Part shown: piece after piece, positions 23,998 through 33,441 of the stretch
Layout of the letters: each line of letters begins with the position of its first letter
Numbering within the stretch: the first letter of the stretch is position 1
Notes under the pieces: model-generated
Databases searched by the model: none
Told to the model about the DNA's origin: nothing
What the model saw: only the letters and a program-made list of their open reading frames with translations
Made by a program: the position numbers and the translations under genes
NCBI GenBank assembly: GCA_035627375.1
Contig: DASPLX010000037.1
Span: 248,001 to 312,000 of the forward strand
Direction: 5' to 3'
Origin: DASPLX01 sp035627375
GTDB lineage: Bacteria; Pseudomonadota; Gammaproteobacteria; Burkholderiales; Burkholderiaceae_D
DNA: 64,000 bases

Positions 23998-25236
23998 ATG
24001 CCTCGTATGCCGATCTTCGTTGCGCTGGCCGCGTTGGCAGTTCAATCGGGCGGCGCGGCACGGGCCGACGAGCTTGCCAAGCCGCTGTTTTCGTTCAGCG
24101 GCTTCGGCACGGTCGGCATGACCCGGTCGAGCGAAGTGCAGGCCGATTTCACATCCACGCTGCTCAAGCCCAACGGCGCCGGCCATACGCGCCGCTGGAG
24201 CGCGGACGTCGACAGCCGCCTGGGCGGCCAGATCACGCTCAATGCCACTCCCCAATTGTCCGCCGTCCTGCAGGTGGTCAGCGAACAGCGCGACGACAAC
24301 AGCTACCGGCCGACCGTCGAGTGGGCCAACGTGAGATACCGGGCGACGCCGGATATCAGCCTGCGCGCCGGCCGCATCGCGATGCCCAATTTCCTGGTGG
24401 CGGATTACCGCAAGGTGAGTTATGCGATCCCCTGGGTGCGCACGCCCATCGAGCTTTACGGGCTGGTGCCGATCACCAACAGCGACGGCGTCGATGCGAC
24501 GTATCGCATGCATCTGGGCGATGTCCAGAACACCGTGCAGGCGTCGTGGGGCAAGACCGATGTCGAAGCCCCCGGCGGCGGTACGGTGCGGGTGCGCCAC
24601 CTGGGCGGGTTGACGAATACGACCGAATACGGATTCGCGACCCTGCGCCTCACCTACATGCGGGCCGACATCGACATCGAGATGACGCGCCCCTTGTTCG
24701 ACGGATTCCGGCAATTCGGTCCGCTCGGCGCGGCGATAGCGGACCGCTACGACGCCAACGGCAAGCGCGCCGATTTTTTCGCCGCCGGCGCCAGCTACGA
24801 TCCGGGAACCTGGTTCGTCATGAGCGAATACGGCAGGATCGCGACGCATTCCTACCTCGGCGAGCAGCGTGCGTGGTATGTCAGCGGCGGCTTGCGCCGG
24901 GGCGCCTGGACGCCGTATCTGACCTATGCCGCGATCAAGGGCCTCAGCCCGATGTCCGACCCCGGCTTGCCGGTCGCCGCCCTGCCGCCGGCGATGGCGC
25001 CGCTCGCCTTCGGACTCAATACCGGCCTCAACAGCCTGCTCAGAAGGCAGGCGACGCAGCGTAACCTGACGGCGGGCATACGCTGGGACTTCATGAAGAA
25101 CGCCAGCCTCAAGTTCCAGTATGAGCATCTGCGCCTCGACGCCGGATCGGGCGGCTTCTTGATCAATCTCCAGCCCGGCTTCCGGCCGGGCGGTTCGGCG
25201 AGAGTGTTTTCCGCCGTGCTGGACTTCGTTTTCTGA
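23998..25236 (+). CDS. Outer-membrane porin
   Basis: A 412-residue outer-membrane beta-barrel protein: Sec signal peptide ('FVALAALAVQSGGAARA'), opening strand 'PLFSFSGFGTVGMTRSS', many alternating amphipathic strands ending in aromatic residues, and C-terminal 'FSAVLDFVF' with the terminal Phe recognised by the barrel assembly machinery. GAGAGGAA lies upstream of the ATG. It is first of three closely spaced genes with a periplasmic binding-like protein (11 nt) and a membrane GGDEF-EAL protein, suggesting a pore that admits the ligand sensed by the downstream protein. Confidence 0.85.
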   Translation: MPRMPIFVALAALAVQSGGAARADELAKPLFSFSGFGTVGMTRSSEVQADFTSTLLKPNGAGHTRRWSADVDSRLGGQITLNATPQLSAVLQVVSEQRDDNSYRPTVEWANVRYRATPDISLRAGRIAMPNFLVADYRKVSYAIPWVRTPIELYGLVPITNSDGVDATYRMHLGDVQNTVQASWGKTDVEAPGGGTVRVRHLGGLTNTTEYGFATLRLTYMRADIDIEMTRPLFDGFRQFGPLGAAIADRYDANGKRADFFAAGASYDPGTWFVMSEYGRIATHSYLGEQRAWYVSGGLRRGAWTPYLTYAAIKGLSPMSDPGLPVAALPPAMAPLAFGLNTGLNSLLRRQATQRNLTAGIRWDFMKNASLKFQYEHLRLDAGSGGFLINLQPGFRPGGSARVFSAVLDFVF

Positions 25237-25247
25237 GCGGGCTTGCC

Positions 25248-25682
25248 ATGCGACGCGCATCCAAGTTTCGCTTGTACGCAGCGGCGGCCTTGCTGAGCCT
25301 GTATTCGCATGCCGCCTGTGCCGAGGTCGTCGTGATCGTCTCCAACAAGAACCCGCTGACGGTGCTCAGCGTGGAACAGGTGTCGGATATCTTTCTCGGC
25401 AAGACGGCGAGCTTTCCGGACGGTACGGCCGCCGTGCCGATCGATCAGATCGAGTCCTCGACCCTGCGCCAGGAGTTTTATGTCAAGACCACCGGCAAGA
25501 CGGCGCAGCTGTTGAAGGCCTATTGGTCGAAAATGATCTTCACCGGGCGCGGCGAACCGCCGCGCGAGATCGCCGACAGCGCGTCGATCAGGAAGCTGGT
25601 CGCCGACAATCCGCACTTCATCGGCTATGTCGAGCGCGCGGCGGTCGACGCCAGCGTCAAGGTCGTCTTGACGGTGAAATAA
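25248..25682 (+). CDS. Short periplasmic phosphate-binding-like protein
   Basis: A 144-residue exported protein (signal 'YAAAALLSLYSHAACA'). The mature part, with 'VIVSNKNPLTVLSVEQVSDIF', 'LGKTASFPDGTAAVPIDQ', 'EFYVKTTGKTAQLLKAYWSK' and 'ADNPHFIGYVER', is the short PBP_like/phosphate-ABC-substrate-binding family. This is about one lobe of a PstS-type protein. Such proteins are common beside membrane GGDEF proteins and not transporters. It lies 11 nt after the porin and 22 nt before a GGDEF-EAL gene, so it probably presents a small anion or other ligand to that sensor. Confidence 0.85.
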   Translation: MRRASKFRLYAAAALLSLYSHAACAEVVVIVSNKNPLTVLSVEQVSDIFLGKTASFPDGTAAVPIDQIESSTLRQEFYVKTTGKTAQLLKAYWSKMIFTGRGEPPREIADSASIRKLVADNPHFIGYVERAAVDASVKVVLTVK

Positions 25683-25704
25683 GAAAGAACCAGATCCGCA
25701 TTCA

Positions 25705-28700
25705 ATGCGACAGCGAGACATGGAACCGCGCATCACGGGCGGAGCGAACCGGAGCCTGCATGTTCGGGAGGGAGAGGGTTTCGCCTGGCTAGCCCTGGCC
25801 GCGACGCTGATGCTCGGGCTGATCTGGGCGACGGCGTTTCACCTGATAGCGGTCGAGCGCGAGGTCGCCGAGCGCGCGGCGACCGAATCGAGCCGGGAAC
25901 TGGTCGAGACGTACGAGGCGCAGATGGTGCGCAGCCTGGGTGCGATCGACCAGACGCTCAAGATCGTCAAGTACGCTTATGAAATGAAGGGGCAGCAGGC
26001 GTTTGCCCTCGGCGAACTCAAGGAAAAAGGGCTGCTGCCGCCGGCTTTCATCTTCAACGTGAGCATCGCCGACCAGAAAGGCGAGGTGGTCGCCGGCGCG
26101 CGGCCGAACAGGCCGGCGAGCATCGCCGAGCAGCCGTATTTCCTGATTCACCGCACGCGCGATATCGGTTCTCCGTTTGTCGGGCTGACCAGGCAGGTCG
26201 CGGGCGGCGACTACGAACTGTCCTTCTCGCGCCGCCTGAACGGCCCGAAGGGCGAGTTCGAGGGCGCGGTCGTCGTGTCGGTGGATTCCAGCTACTTCAC
26301 CAGCGGTTACGAGCGCTCCCGTATCGGCGAACACGGCGTGCTGGGACTGCTCGGCACCGACGGCGTCTTCCGGGTCAGGCGCAGCGGCGACAACGTCACG
26401 GCGGGCGACACGATTCCGGCGGCCGCGGCCGCGCGGCTGGCCGACACGCCGGACGGCAAAAGCGTGCTGGCGGCCAGCCCATGGGACGGCGTGGCGCGCT
26501 ATTCCAATGCGCGGCGCCTGCACGGCTTTCCGCTGATCGCGGTGGCCGGCCTAGCCGAGGAGGAGCAGCTCGCCGCGTTTTACCGGCGCCGCAGCACCTA
26601 CCTGTGGGAAGCCGCGATCGCCAGCGGCGTTCTGCTCGCGATCGTGGGCGTGCTCGGACGGGTGTCGTGGCAGCTGGCGCGCAATCGCCGCCGCATGCGC
26701 AAGGTGCAAGAGACGTTCTACGCCGCTTCCGAGGCAAGTCTCGACGGTTTCTTCCTGCTGCGCAGCGTGCGCGACGACAGCGGAAAGATCGTCGATTTCA
26801 TCATCGACGACATGAACAGCCGCGGCGAACGGCTGGCCGGCACGACCAAGCAGCACATGCTGGGCAAGACCCTGTCGGAATTGTTTCCCCATATCCGCAA
26901 GACCGGCGTGATGGATGAACTGGTGGCCGTGGCCACGACCGGCGAAGTCCGGGAGATGGAATGGCGCAATCGCGAGCCGACCGTGCGCGCCGAATGGCTG
27001 CATCGCGAAGTCGTTCGGGTCGAGGACGGCGTGGTGGCGATCGTGCGCGACATCACCGAACGCAAGCGGGCGGAGATCCTGCGCGCGGAGCAGGCCCGCG
27101 TGCTGGAGATGATCGCTTCGAGCACGCCGTTGCAGGATGTGTTGGTCAGCCTGACCCAATTGATCGAGTCGCAGGCGCCGCAGACCCTGGCCGCGGTCAG
27201 ACTGCTGGACGACGACGGCGTGTGCCTGCGCCACGCCGCCGCCCCGAGCCTGCCGGACGGTTATGTCCATGCCGCCGACCGCATGTCCGTGGGGCCGAAA
27301 GCCGGCTCCTGCGGCGCCGCGATACATCGCGCGATGCCGGTCGTCACGGCGGATATCGAGACCGATCCGCTATGGGACGGCCAGCGCCGCCTGGCGGCCG
27401 TATACGGTCTGCGCGCCTGCTGGTCGCTGCCCATCGTATCGCATCAGGGAAAGGTAATGGGGACCCTGGCCATGTATTCGCGCAGCGTGCACGAGCCGAC
27501 GCCGATCGAGCGGCAGCTCGGCGAGATCGCATCGCGCATCGCCGGCATCGCGATCGAACGGCGTCAGGCCGAGGAGCGCATCCGCCATATGGCGCATCAC
27601 GATTCCCTGACCGGCTTGCCCAACCGCGTCCTGCTCGACGACCGCCTGAAACAGGCGATGCTGCATGCGCAGCGCTACGATCATTTCGTGATGGTGGCGC
27701 TGATCGACCTCGACAATTTCAAGCTGATCAACGACAGCTTCGGTCACAACATCGGCGACGAGTTGCTGAAGGTCGTCGCGGAGCGCATGGTACGTTGCGT
27801 GCGGCGCACCGACACCGTGGCCCGCCTGGGCGGCGACGAATTCGTGATCGTGCTCTACGACGCCGGAATGCGGGACGTCAATGCCGACAGCGTGACGCCC
27901 ACGCTGCAGAAGATCAGCGAAGCGATCGCGCAGCCGATCCTGATCGCGCAGCATTCGATCCAGATCACCTGCAGCGTCGGCGTGACGATCTACCCGGTCG
28001 ACAGCGCCGACATCTACACGCTGATTCGCAACGCCGACGCGGCGATGTATCGCGCCAAGGAACTCGGCCATAACCGCTGCCAGTACTATACCGCCGAGAT
28101 GAACGCGCGCATCCAGGAAAAGCTGCAGTTGCAGGAAGGATTGCGCGGCGCCATCGAGCGCGAGGAATTCCGGCTGTTGTACCAACCGCAGGTCGATTTG
28201 CGCACCGGCCTCGTGCTCGGGGTGGAAGCCCTGATCCGCTGGTACCGGCCGGAGATGGGCATGATTTCGCCGGCGAAGTTCATCCCGCTGGCGGAGGAGA
28301 CCGGCCAGATCGTCCCGATCGGCGATTGGGCATTGCATGCCGCGTGCCGCCAGAACCGGGCGTGGCAGCGTGCCGGGCTGGCGCCGATCATCATGTCGGT
28401 GAACGTGTCGGCGCGCCAGTTCCGGGAAGGCAACCTGGTGGAGCGCGTGGCGCACGCGCTCGAGGAGAGCGGGCTGGCGCCGGAACATCTCGAGCTCGAG
28501 CTGACCGAGAGCCTCATCATGCAAGACGTGCAGCGCGCGATCGAGACCATGCGCGAATTGCAGGCGATGGGCGTGCATCTCTCGATCGACGATTTCGGCA
28601 CCGGCTACTCGAGCCTGTCGGCGCTCAAGAGCTTCCCGATCAGCCGGCTGAAGATCGACCGCTCGTTCGTGTGCGACTTGCCGGACAGCGAAGACGACAA

Positions 28701-28914
28701 GGTCATCGCCACCGCCGTGATCTCGCTCGGCCACAAGCTGAATCTGCGCGTGATCGCGGAAGGCGTCGAAACGGAGGAGCAGCTGAATTTCTTGCGCGCC
28801 AACGACTGCGACGAAATGCAGGGCTATTACTTCAGCAGGCCGACGACGGCGGACGTCATCGAGAAGATGCTGGGCGCGGGCGCGCAGCGGCTCGCCTGCG
28901 GCATGTCCGGCTAA
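25705..28914 (+). CDS. Membrane Cache-PAS-GAF-GGDEF-EAL sensor
   Basis: A 1069-residue protein. Two membrane helices (about residues 25-50 and 300-320) enclose a periplasmic Cache-like domain ('SIAEQPYFLIHRTRDIGSPF'). Then come PAS (about 335-455), GAF (about 470-620), GGDEF (RLGGDEF near residue 709, inhibitory-site RRTD) and EAL ('GVEALIRW' near 839, DDFGTGYS). All catalytic motifs look complete. Third gene of the porin operon, so its ligand probably comes through the porin and the small binding protein. The next Met, at 25720, is an alternative start; neither has a strong SD. Confidence 0.93.
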   Translation: MRQRDMEPRITGGANRSLHVREGEGFAWLALAATLMLGLIWATAFHLIAVEREVAERAATESSRELVETYEAQMVRSLGAIDQTLKIVKYAYEMKGQQAFALGELKEKGLLPPAFIFNVSIADQKGEVVAGARPNRPASIAEQPYFLIHRTRDIGSPFVGLTRQVAGGDYELSFSRRLNGPKGEFEGAVVVSVDSSYFTSGYERSRIGEHGVLGLLGTDGVFRVRRSGDNVTAGDTIPAAAAARLADTPDGKSVLAASPWDGVARYSNARRLHGFPLIAVAGLAEEEQLAAFYRRRSTYLWEAAIASGVLLAIVGVLGRVSWQLARNRRRMRKVQETFYAASEASLDGFFLLRSVRDDSGKIVDFIIDDMNSRGERLAGTTKQHMLGKTLSELFPHIRKTGVMDELVAVATTGEVREMEWRNREPTVRAEWLHREVVRVEDGVVAIVRDITERKRAEILRAEQARVLEMIASSTPLQDVLVSLTQLIESQAPQTLAAVRLLDDDGVCLRHAAAPSLPDGYVHAADRMSVGPKAGSCGAAIHRAMPVVTADIETDPLWDGQRRLAAVYGLRACWSLPIVSHQGKVMGTLAMYSRSVHEPTPIERQLGEIASRIAGIAIERRQAEERIRHMAHHDSLTGLPNRVLLDDRLKQAMLHAQRYDHFVMVALIDLDNFKLINDSFGHNIGDELLKVVAERMVRCVRRTDTVARLGGDEFVIVLYDAGMRDVNADSVTPTLQKISEAIAQPILIAQHSIQITCSVGVTIYPVDSADIYTLIRNADAAMYRAKELGHNRCQYYTAEMNARIQEKLQLQEGLRGAIEREEFRLLYQPQVDLRTGLVLGVEALIRWYRPEMGMISPAKFIPLAEETGQIVPIGDWALHAACRQNRAWQRAGLAPIIMSVNVSARQFREGNLVERVAHALEESGLAPEHLELELTESLIMQDVQRAIETMRELQAMGVHLSIDDFGTGYSSLSALKSFPISRLKIDRSFVCDLPDSEDDKVIATAVISLGHKLNLRVIAEGVETEEQLNFLRANDCDEMQGYYFSRPTTADVIEKMLGAGAQRLACGMSG

Positions 28915-28932
28915 GTATCGCTAAGTATCCGG

Positions 28933-29328
28933 CTAAGCGCCGTCGGCGCCGGATCGATGCTGGCGCGCCAGCTTGATGATCGTGTTGCGGATGGTGGCGA
29001 TCACGGTGATGGCGTTGAACGGCTTGACGATGAAACCGTGGACGCCGTGTTGCAGGGCGTTCTGCACGGTTTCTTCGCTGATTTTTCCCGATACCAGGAA
29101 CAGCAGCACCTTGGGCAGCGCGGCGCGCAGGGTGTCGAGCATCTCCATGCCGTCGTCGCCGACGCCGACGTCGATGCAGACGATCTGCGGACGCAGCTTG
29201 ATGACCTTGGCCAGCCCGGCGGAACTGTTGTTGGAGCCGCCGATCACATCATGGCCGCCGTTGATCAGGATCGTGCTCAGCAGGTCGCGCGAAATCGCAT
29301 TGTTGTCGACGACGACGACTTTCAGCAT
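28933..29328 (-). CDS. Single-domain response regulator (CheY-like)
   Basis: A 131-residue receiver domain. Asp in 'IVCIDVGVG' (about residue 50) is the likely phosphoacceptor, and Lys in 'GFIVKPF' the conserved partner. The acidic pocket is 'VVVDNN', where the usual Asp-Asp is Asp-Asn, so metal binding may be altered. A conserved Ser in 'FLVSGK' replaces Thr. No output domain. AAGGAT precedes the ATG at 29328, which is preferred over the frame extending to 29463. It is convergent with the GGDEF-EAL gene (18-nt gap) and divergent from HU. Confidence 0.85.
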   Translation of the reverse strand: MLKVVVVDNNAISRDLLSTILINGGHDVIGGSNNSSAGLAKVIKLRPQIVCIDVGVGDDGMEMLDTLRAALPKVLLFLVSGKISEETVQNALQHGVHGFIVKPFNAITVIATIRNTIIKLARQHRSGADGA

Positions 29329-29575
29329 GTTGCGGTAATCCTTTCGGCTGCGGCCGGGGCGGCGCGTTTCGTGGGCTTGTTCTCCGGAATGATAATGGAA
29401 AAGGTCGGAGCGGCGGTCTTTTGCGTCGCCGGCGTCTGCCATGACTCTTGGGGCGGAATGCAAGTGTTTGATTTATAAGGAGGTCTTTTCCGAGCGACCG
29501 ACAGGCGGCCCGTTACGGTTGTTGCAGGCGCGCGAAGCCGCCTGCAGTGCAGCAACAAAACTCGCGAGGCTAATG

Positions 29576-29581
29576 CTAGAA
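29576..29581 (+). promoter_or_regulatory. Candidate -10 element of the HU gene
   Basis: TAGAAT about 30 nt upstream of the HU ATG, preceded by a TGC (extended -10-like). No clear -35 box was found at 17 nt, so this is tentative. Confidence 0.3.
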
Positions 29582-29612
29582 TCCCGGCTCTTTTCAACCA
29601 AGGACGTCTCAC

Positions 29613-29888
29613 ATGAACAAAACCGAACTCATCGACGCTATTGCCGCTGATTGCGACCTGTCCAAGGCAGCCGCCCAACGCGCGCTCGACTCGCTCGTCA
29701 ACAATGTCGTCAAGGCGCTGGCCAGCGGCGACTCGGTACAACTCGTCGGCTTCGGCACTTTCGCCGCCGGCAAGCGTGCGGAGCGCACCGGCCGCAACCC
29801 GCGCACCGGCGAAGAAATCAAGATCGCCGCCGCCACGACGGTGAAGTTCTCGGCCGGTAAAGCATTCAAGGATGCGTTGAACAAGTAA
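29613..29888 (+). CDS. hupB: DNA-binding protein HU
   Basis: A 91-residue HU/IHF-family protein: 'MNKTELIDAIAADCDLSKAAA' forms the first helices, 'VQLVGFGTFAAGKRAERTGR' the beta arm base, and 'GRNPRTGEEIKI' carries the conserved Arg-Asn-Pro that intercalates into DNA. It ends 'SAGKAFKDALNK', as in HU-beta. Length and motifs are typical. It bends and compacts DNA as a dimer. The gene is monocistronic with its own promoter region. The following 184 nt up to the convergent EAL gene contain no recognisable feature. Confidence 0.95.
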   Translation: MNKTELIDAIAADCDLSKAAAQRALDSLVNNVVKALASGDSVQLVGFGTFAAGKRAERTGRNPRTGEEIKIAAATTVKFSAGKAFKDALNK

Positions 29889-30072
29889 GCTGCCGCCTTC
29901 CGCCGGTGTTCGGTCGGGCGTAGCCTCGCCTGGACGAACATCGGACGCTTCATCTTTTCCGCGGTCCGCCTGCGCGATTCGCGCTTCCCCTCTTGTTGTG
30001 CCGTTGTCTTTCTGGCATCGGCGACGCTCCGACTCCCGATATCGATAATGATCCGGCTGGACGGGCCTCCGG

Positions 30073-32608
30073 TCAGCCTCCGGCTTGGTTTCTCAGCCAG
30101 CCGCTCACCAAAGGCGCCGGCAAGGGCCGTCCGAGCAAGTAGCCCTGGCCGAGGTCGCAGCCGCGCTCGCGCAGCAGCTCCAGGGCAAGCGGCGACTCGA
30201 CGCCTTCGGCCACGACTTGCACGCGCAGCTTCTTGGCCAGGGCGATCATGGTTTCGGTGACGGCCAGCGACCGGGCATTCCGTTCGATATCGCGGATGAA
30301 AGATCGGTCTACCTTGATCTTGTCGATCGGAAGCATCGACAGATAACTGAGGCTGGAATAGCCCGTGCCGAAATCGTCCAGCGAAATGCCGACGCCGAGT
30401 TCCTTGAGACTGTCGAGCGTCCGGGCGGCTTCCTCGACCTGCTTCATGATGGTGCCTTCCGTCAGTTCCAGTTCCAGGGAGGAAGGATCGATGCCGGTGT
30501 CGTCCACCAAGCGTTCGATGCACCGCAGGAAGTCCTTCGAACGGAACTGGATCGGCGATACGTTGACAGCGATCCGCATCGGCGCCAAGCCTTCCCGCCG
30601 CCAACTCTTGAGTTGCCGGCACGCTTCCCGCATTACCCATTCGCCCAGGGGGGGTGATGAGGCCGCTGGTCTCGGCGATGGGAATGAATTCCGCCGGACC
30701 GAGGGTCCCGGGGTCTTTCGGCCGCCACCGGATCAAGGCTTCCATGCCGGCGACGCGCTCGCCCGACGTGCTGACGATCGGCTGATAGTACAACTCGAAC
30801 TCGTCCAGGCCCATCGCGCGCCGCAGGCGTTGCTCGGTCGTGAGCGAGCGCTGCATGCCGGCCCGGATGCCTGCGTTGAAGAATTCGACGCGGTTGCGGC
30901 CGCTCTCCTTGGCATGGTACATCGCCGCGTCGGCATGCCGGATCAGCGTATCGATATCTAGCCCGTCCTTGGGATAGATGCTGACGCCGAGACTGGGGGA
31001 CGTGGATAGCTGGATCTCGCCGATCGTATAGGGCAAGCGCAGACATTCCAGCAGATGGTGCGCCGCCGCCGCGATATCCTTTTCGCGAGCGATGCTGAGC
31101 ATGGCCATGAATTCGTCGCCGCCGAGCCGTCCGACCACGTCTTCATCGCGCACGCTGCACTTGAGGCGGTTGGCCACCTCGATCAGCATCTTGTCGCCGA
31201 CCTCGTGCCCATAGGTATCGTTGATAGGCTTGAACCGATCCAGATCGAAGAACAGCACGGCCAGGCGGCGCCCGTTGCGCTTGGCGGCGGCGATGAGTTG
31301 CGGCCCGAATTCATAGATCAGCGTCCGGTTCGGCAGGCCGGTCAAGCCGTCGTGCTGCGCCATGTGGCGCATCTTGTCTTCGGTTTCCTTGCGCTCGGTG
31401 ACGTCGATATGCGTGCTGACCAGTTTCTCGACCCGGCCGTCGCGGTCGAGCGTGGCCTGCGCACGGGTCCAGAACCAACGATAGGCGCCATCCTTGTGCC
31501 GCAGGCGGAATTCCACCGTGTAGTCGGTCCACGGCGCCTGGAAGAAGCGCCTATGATGTTCCGCGATCCGGGCTGCGTCGTCGGGATGCAGGCGGGACTG
31601 GTATTCCTCGAAGGTGTCGTCGATCTCGTCGTCCCGGTAGCCGAGCTGGCGCTTCCATTCGGGCGAGAAATAGACCTTGCCGGACTTGGGTTCCCATTCC
31701 CAGAAACCGATCCGCCCGATACGCGTGGCCAGTTCCAGCCGGAGCTGCGTTTCGCGCAGCGCTTGCTCGATCTGCTTGGCGACGGTGATGTCTTCCACCA
31801 GCTTGATCAAGTGACGGATCGTCTCGCCGTCGTCGCGTATCGGCGACGATGCCATGCGCGCCCACAAGATGGAACCATCCTTGCGCAGGAAGCGCTTTTC
31901 CTCGACGAAGGAAGTGCGGCGCCCGGATACGAGATCGGCTTGCAGTGTTTGGTAATTCCGCAGATCGTCGGCATGCACCAGGCTCTTGGTGGTGAGGTGC
32001 CGCATTTCCTCGGCGCCGTAGCCGAGCATCTGGCGAAATGCGCGATTGCTGCGGATAATCCGAAAATCCGGCAAGGCAACATGGACGATGCCGACCGCCG
32101 TCTGTTCGAAGGTGGCTTTCAATTCCCGCTCGCTTTCGCGCAACGCCGATTCGATTTCGCGTTGCGCTGTCACGTCGGTATTGGTGCCGAACCACCATAG
32201 AATCCGGTTTTCCTCGTTGCGTATCGGCAGGGCGCGCGACAGGAACCAGCGATACTCCCCGCTCGCGCTACGCAACGGGAACGTATCTTCCCACGGTTCG
32301 CCGCTATCGAAATTGCGCGAAATTTTTTCCACGACGCGGTCGACATGATCGGGGTGGTTGACCGTCCTCCATCCCCATCCCTGCATTTGCTCGAAGGTCG
32401 TTCCGGTGTAGTCGTACCAGCGCTGGTTGTACCAGAAAATTTCCCCGCGTTCGTCGGCGATCCATGCCAAGTGGGGAATATTGTCGGCGAGCGTGCGGAA
32501 TTGTCGTTCGCTATTCTCAAGAAAAGCGACGCGTTCGCGCAGGTCGGCGAGCTCTTGTTTGCCTGAATGGGTAAGAGCCGAAGGGGAAGGCTCGGAAGAA
32601 GGTTGCAT
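30073..32608 (-). pseudogene. PAS-PAS-PAS-GGDEF-EAL gene split by a homopolymer frameshift
   Basis: The minus strand first encodes three PAS domains (starting 'FRTLADNIPHLAWIADERGE', 'LKATFEQTAVGIVHVALPDF' and 'LELATRIGRIGFWEWEPKSG'), then a complete GGDEF domain (RLGGDEF, inhibitory-site RDED) and the start of EAL ('GMEALIRW'). At a run of seven C (plus-strand G run 30648-30654) the frame breaks after 'GLITP'. Removing one C restores 'LGEWVMREAC' and the whole EAL domain (DDFGTGYS) to a stop at 30073. So it is one broken gene, or a sequencing error, or a phase-variable tract. As read, the upstream frame runs on in the wrong frame to 29609. The start at 32608 is uncertain. Confidence 0.8.
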
Positions 32609-32808
32609 TTCTTGTCGAGCAAGACAACGCAAAAGAAAAAAGTTCGACACTGCTGCGGCTATCGGGTTCATGCAATGTGCTGCCCGATCCTTGCATTCCG
32701 GCATATCGGCAAGCGATTCATGCCTGCCGGCTTTCTTAATTGGAAAAATAAGGCATACTAAAATACTTTCTTAGTAATTCACTTGCCAATATTTTCCGAG
32801 GAGACCTC

Positions 32809-33285
32809 ATGCGTCCATCCAGACCGACTTCGAAATCGATTCAGCGCGACCTTACGCAAGCCTGGAAACTGCTGAACCAGTTGGCGGAAACCTTGACGCG
32901 CATCGCGGAGGATACCGCTGCGATTTCCCAGGCCGCGGCCGCCGAGAAGGAAGCTGCACGCGCGGCGAGAACTGGCAAGCGGGGGCGGCCCGCGACGAAG
33001 TCCACGAACGGCAAGAGCGCCGCGAATCGGTCCGCGAATCGCGCCGCGAAAGGATTGCCGGACACGACCGGCGATTTTTTCGCGCGCCACGTGAAGAAAC
33101 GCAAGCAAACGGCGGCCCAGATCTTCCAATCGGTGCTCGGATCCCTCGATGTCGAACCGTCGAAGGAACAGGCGGCGATCCTCCGGAATCGCTTGGCGGT
33201 CTGGCTTTCGAACGCATCGAAGGCGGCCAGCAATCCGGTCAATAGCGAGGGTGTCGGCAAGGAGCGACGCTATTTTCTGGGATGA
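32809..33285 (+). CDS. Basic, Ala/Lys-rich protein, possibly nucleoid-associated
   Basis: A 158-residue protein: an N-terminal helical region ('LTQAWKLLNQLAETLTRIAED'), a Lys/Arg/Ala-rich middle with 'KRGRPATKS', similar to an AT-hook core, and a C-terminal helical part ('AAQIFQSVLGSLDVEPSKEQ'). No known catalytic motif. The composition suggests DNA binding, but the family is not recognised. AGGAGA lies about 6 nt before the ATG, a good start. The upstream region is AT-rich compared with its surroundings, consistent with a promoter. A long inverted repeat follows the gene. Confidence 0.65.
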   Translation: MRPSRPTSKSIQRDLTQAWKLLNQLAETLTRIAEDTAAISQAAAAEKEAARAARTGKRGRPATKSTNGKSAANRSANRAAKGLPDTTGDFFARHVKKRKQTAAQIFQSVLGSLDVEPSKEQAAILRNRLAVWLSNASKAASNPVNSEGVGKERRYFLG

Positions 33286-33317
33286 ACCGGCTGTCACCGG
33301 CATGCCGGTCCTCCGAG

Positions 33318-33361
33318 GTTCACTTACTTAGGAACGATTAATATTCCTCGGGTAAGTGAAC
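33318..33361. repeat. Long inverted repeat before the OTU-like gene
   Basis: Outer arms GTTCACTTAC (33318-33327) and GTAAGTGAAC (33352-33361) are perfect complements. Inner arms AGGAA and TTCCT (33330-33334, 33344-33348) continue the dyad. The AT-rich centre includes TAATAT. No T run follows, so it looks more like an operator or a mobile-element end than a terminator. Confidence 0.6.
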
Positions 33362-33441
33362 GTCGATGGTCTCAATGTAACCAATTCATCGCAAACATCT
33401 GTTCCGGGACAGCCCGGCTTTCTTGTTTATTTGATACGGCG

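Noticed and set aside
29609..30647. Continuation of the long PAS-GGDEF frame past the seven-C run.
   Set aside because: The translation becomes nonsense, while the other frame carries an intact EAL domain; the true continuation ends at 30073.
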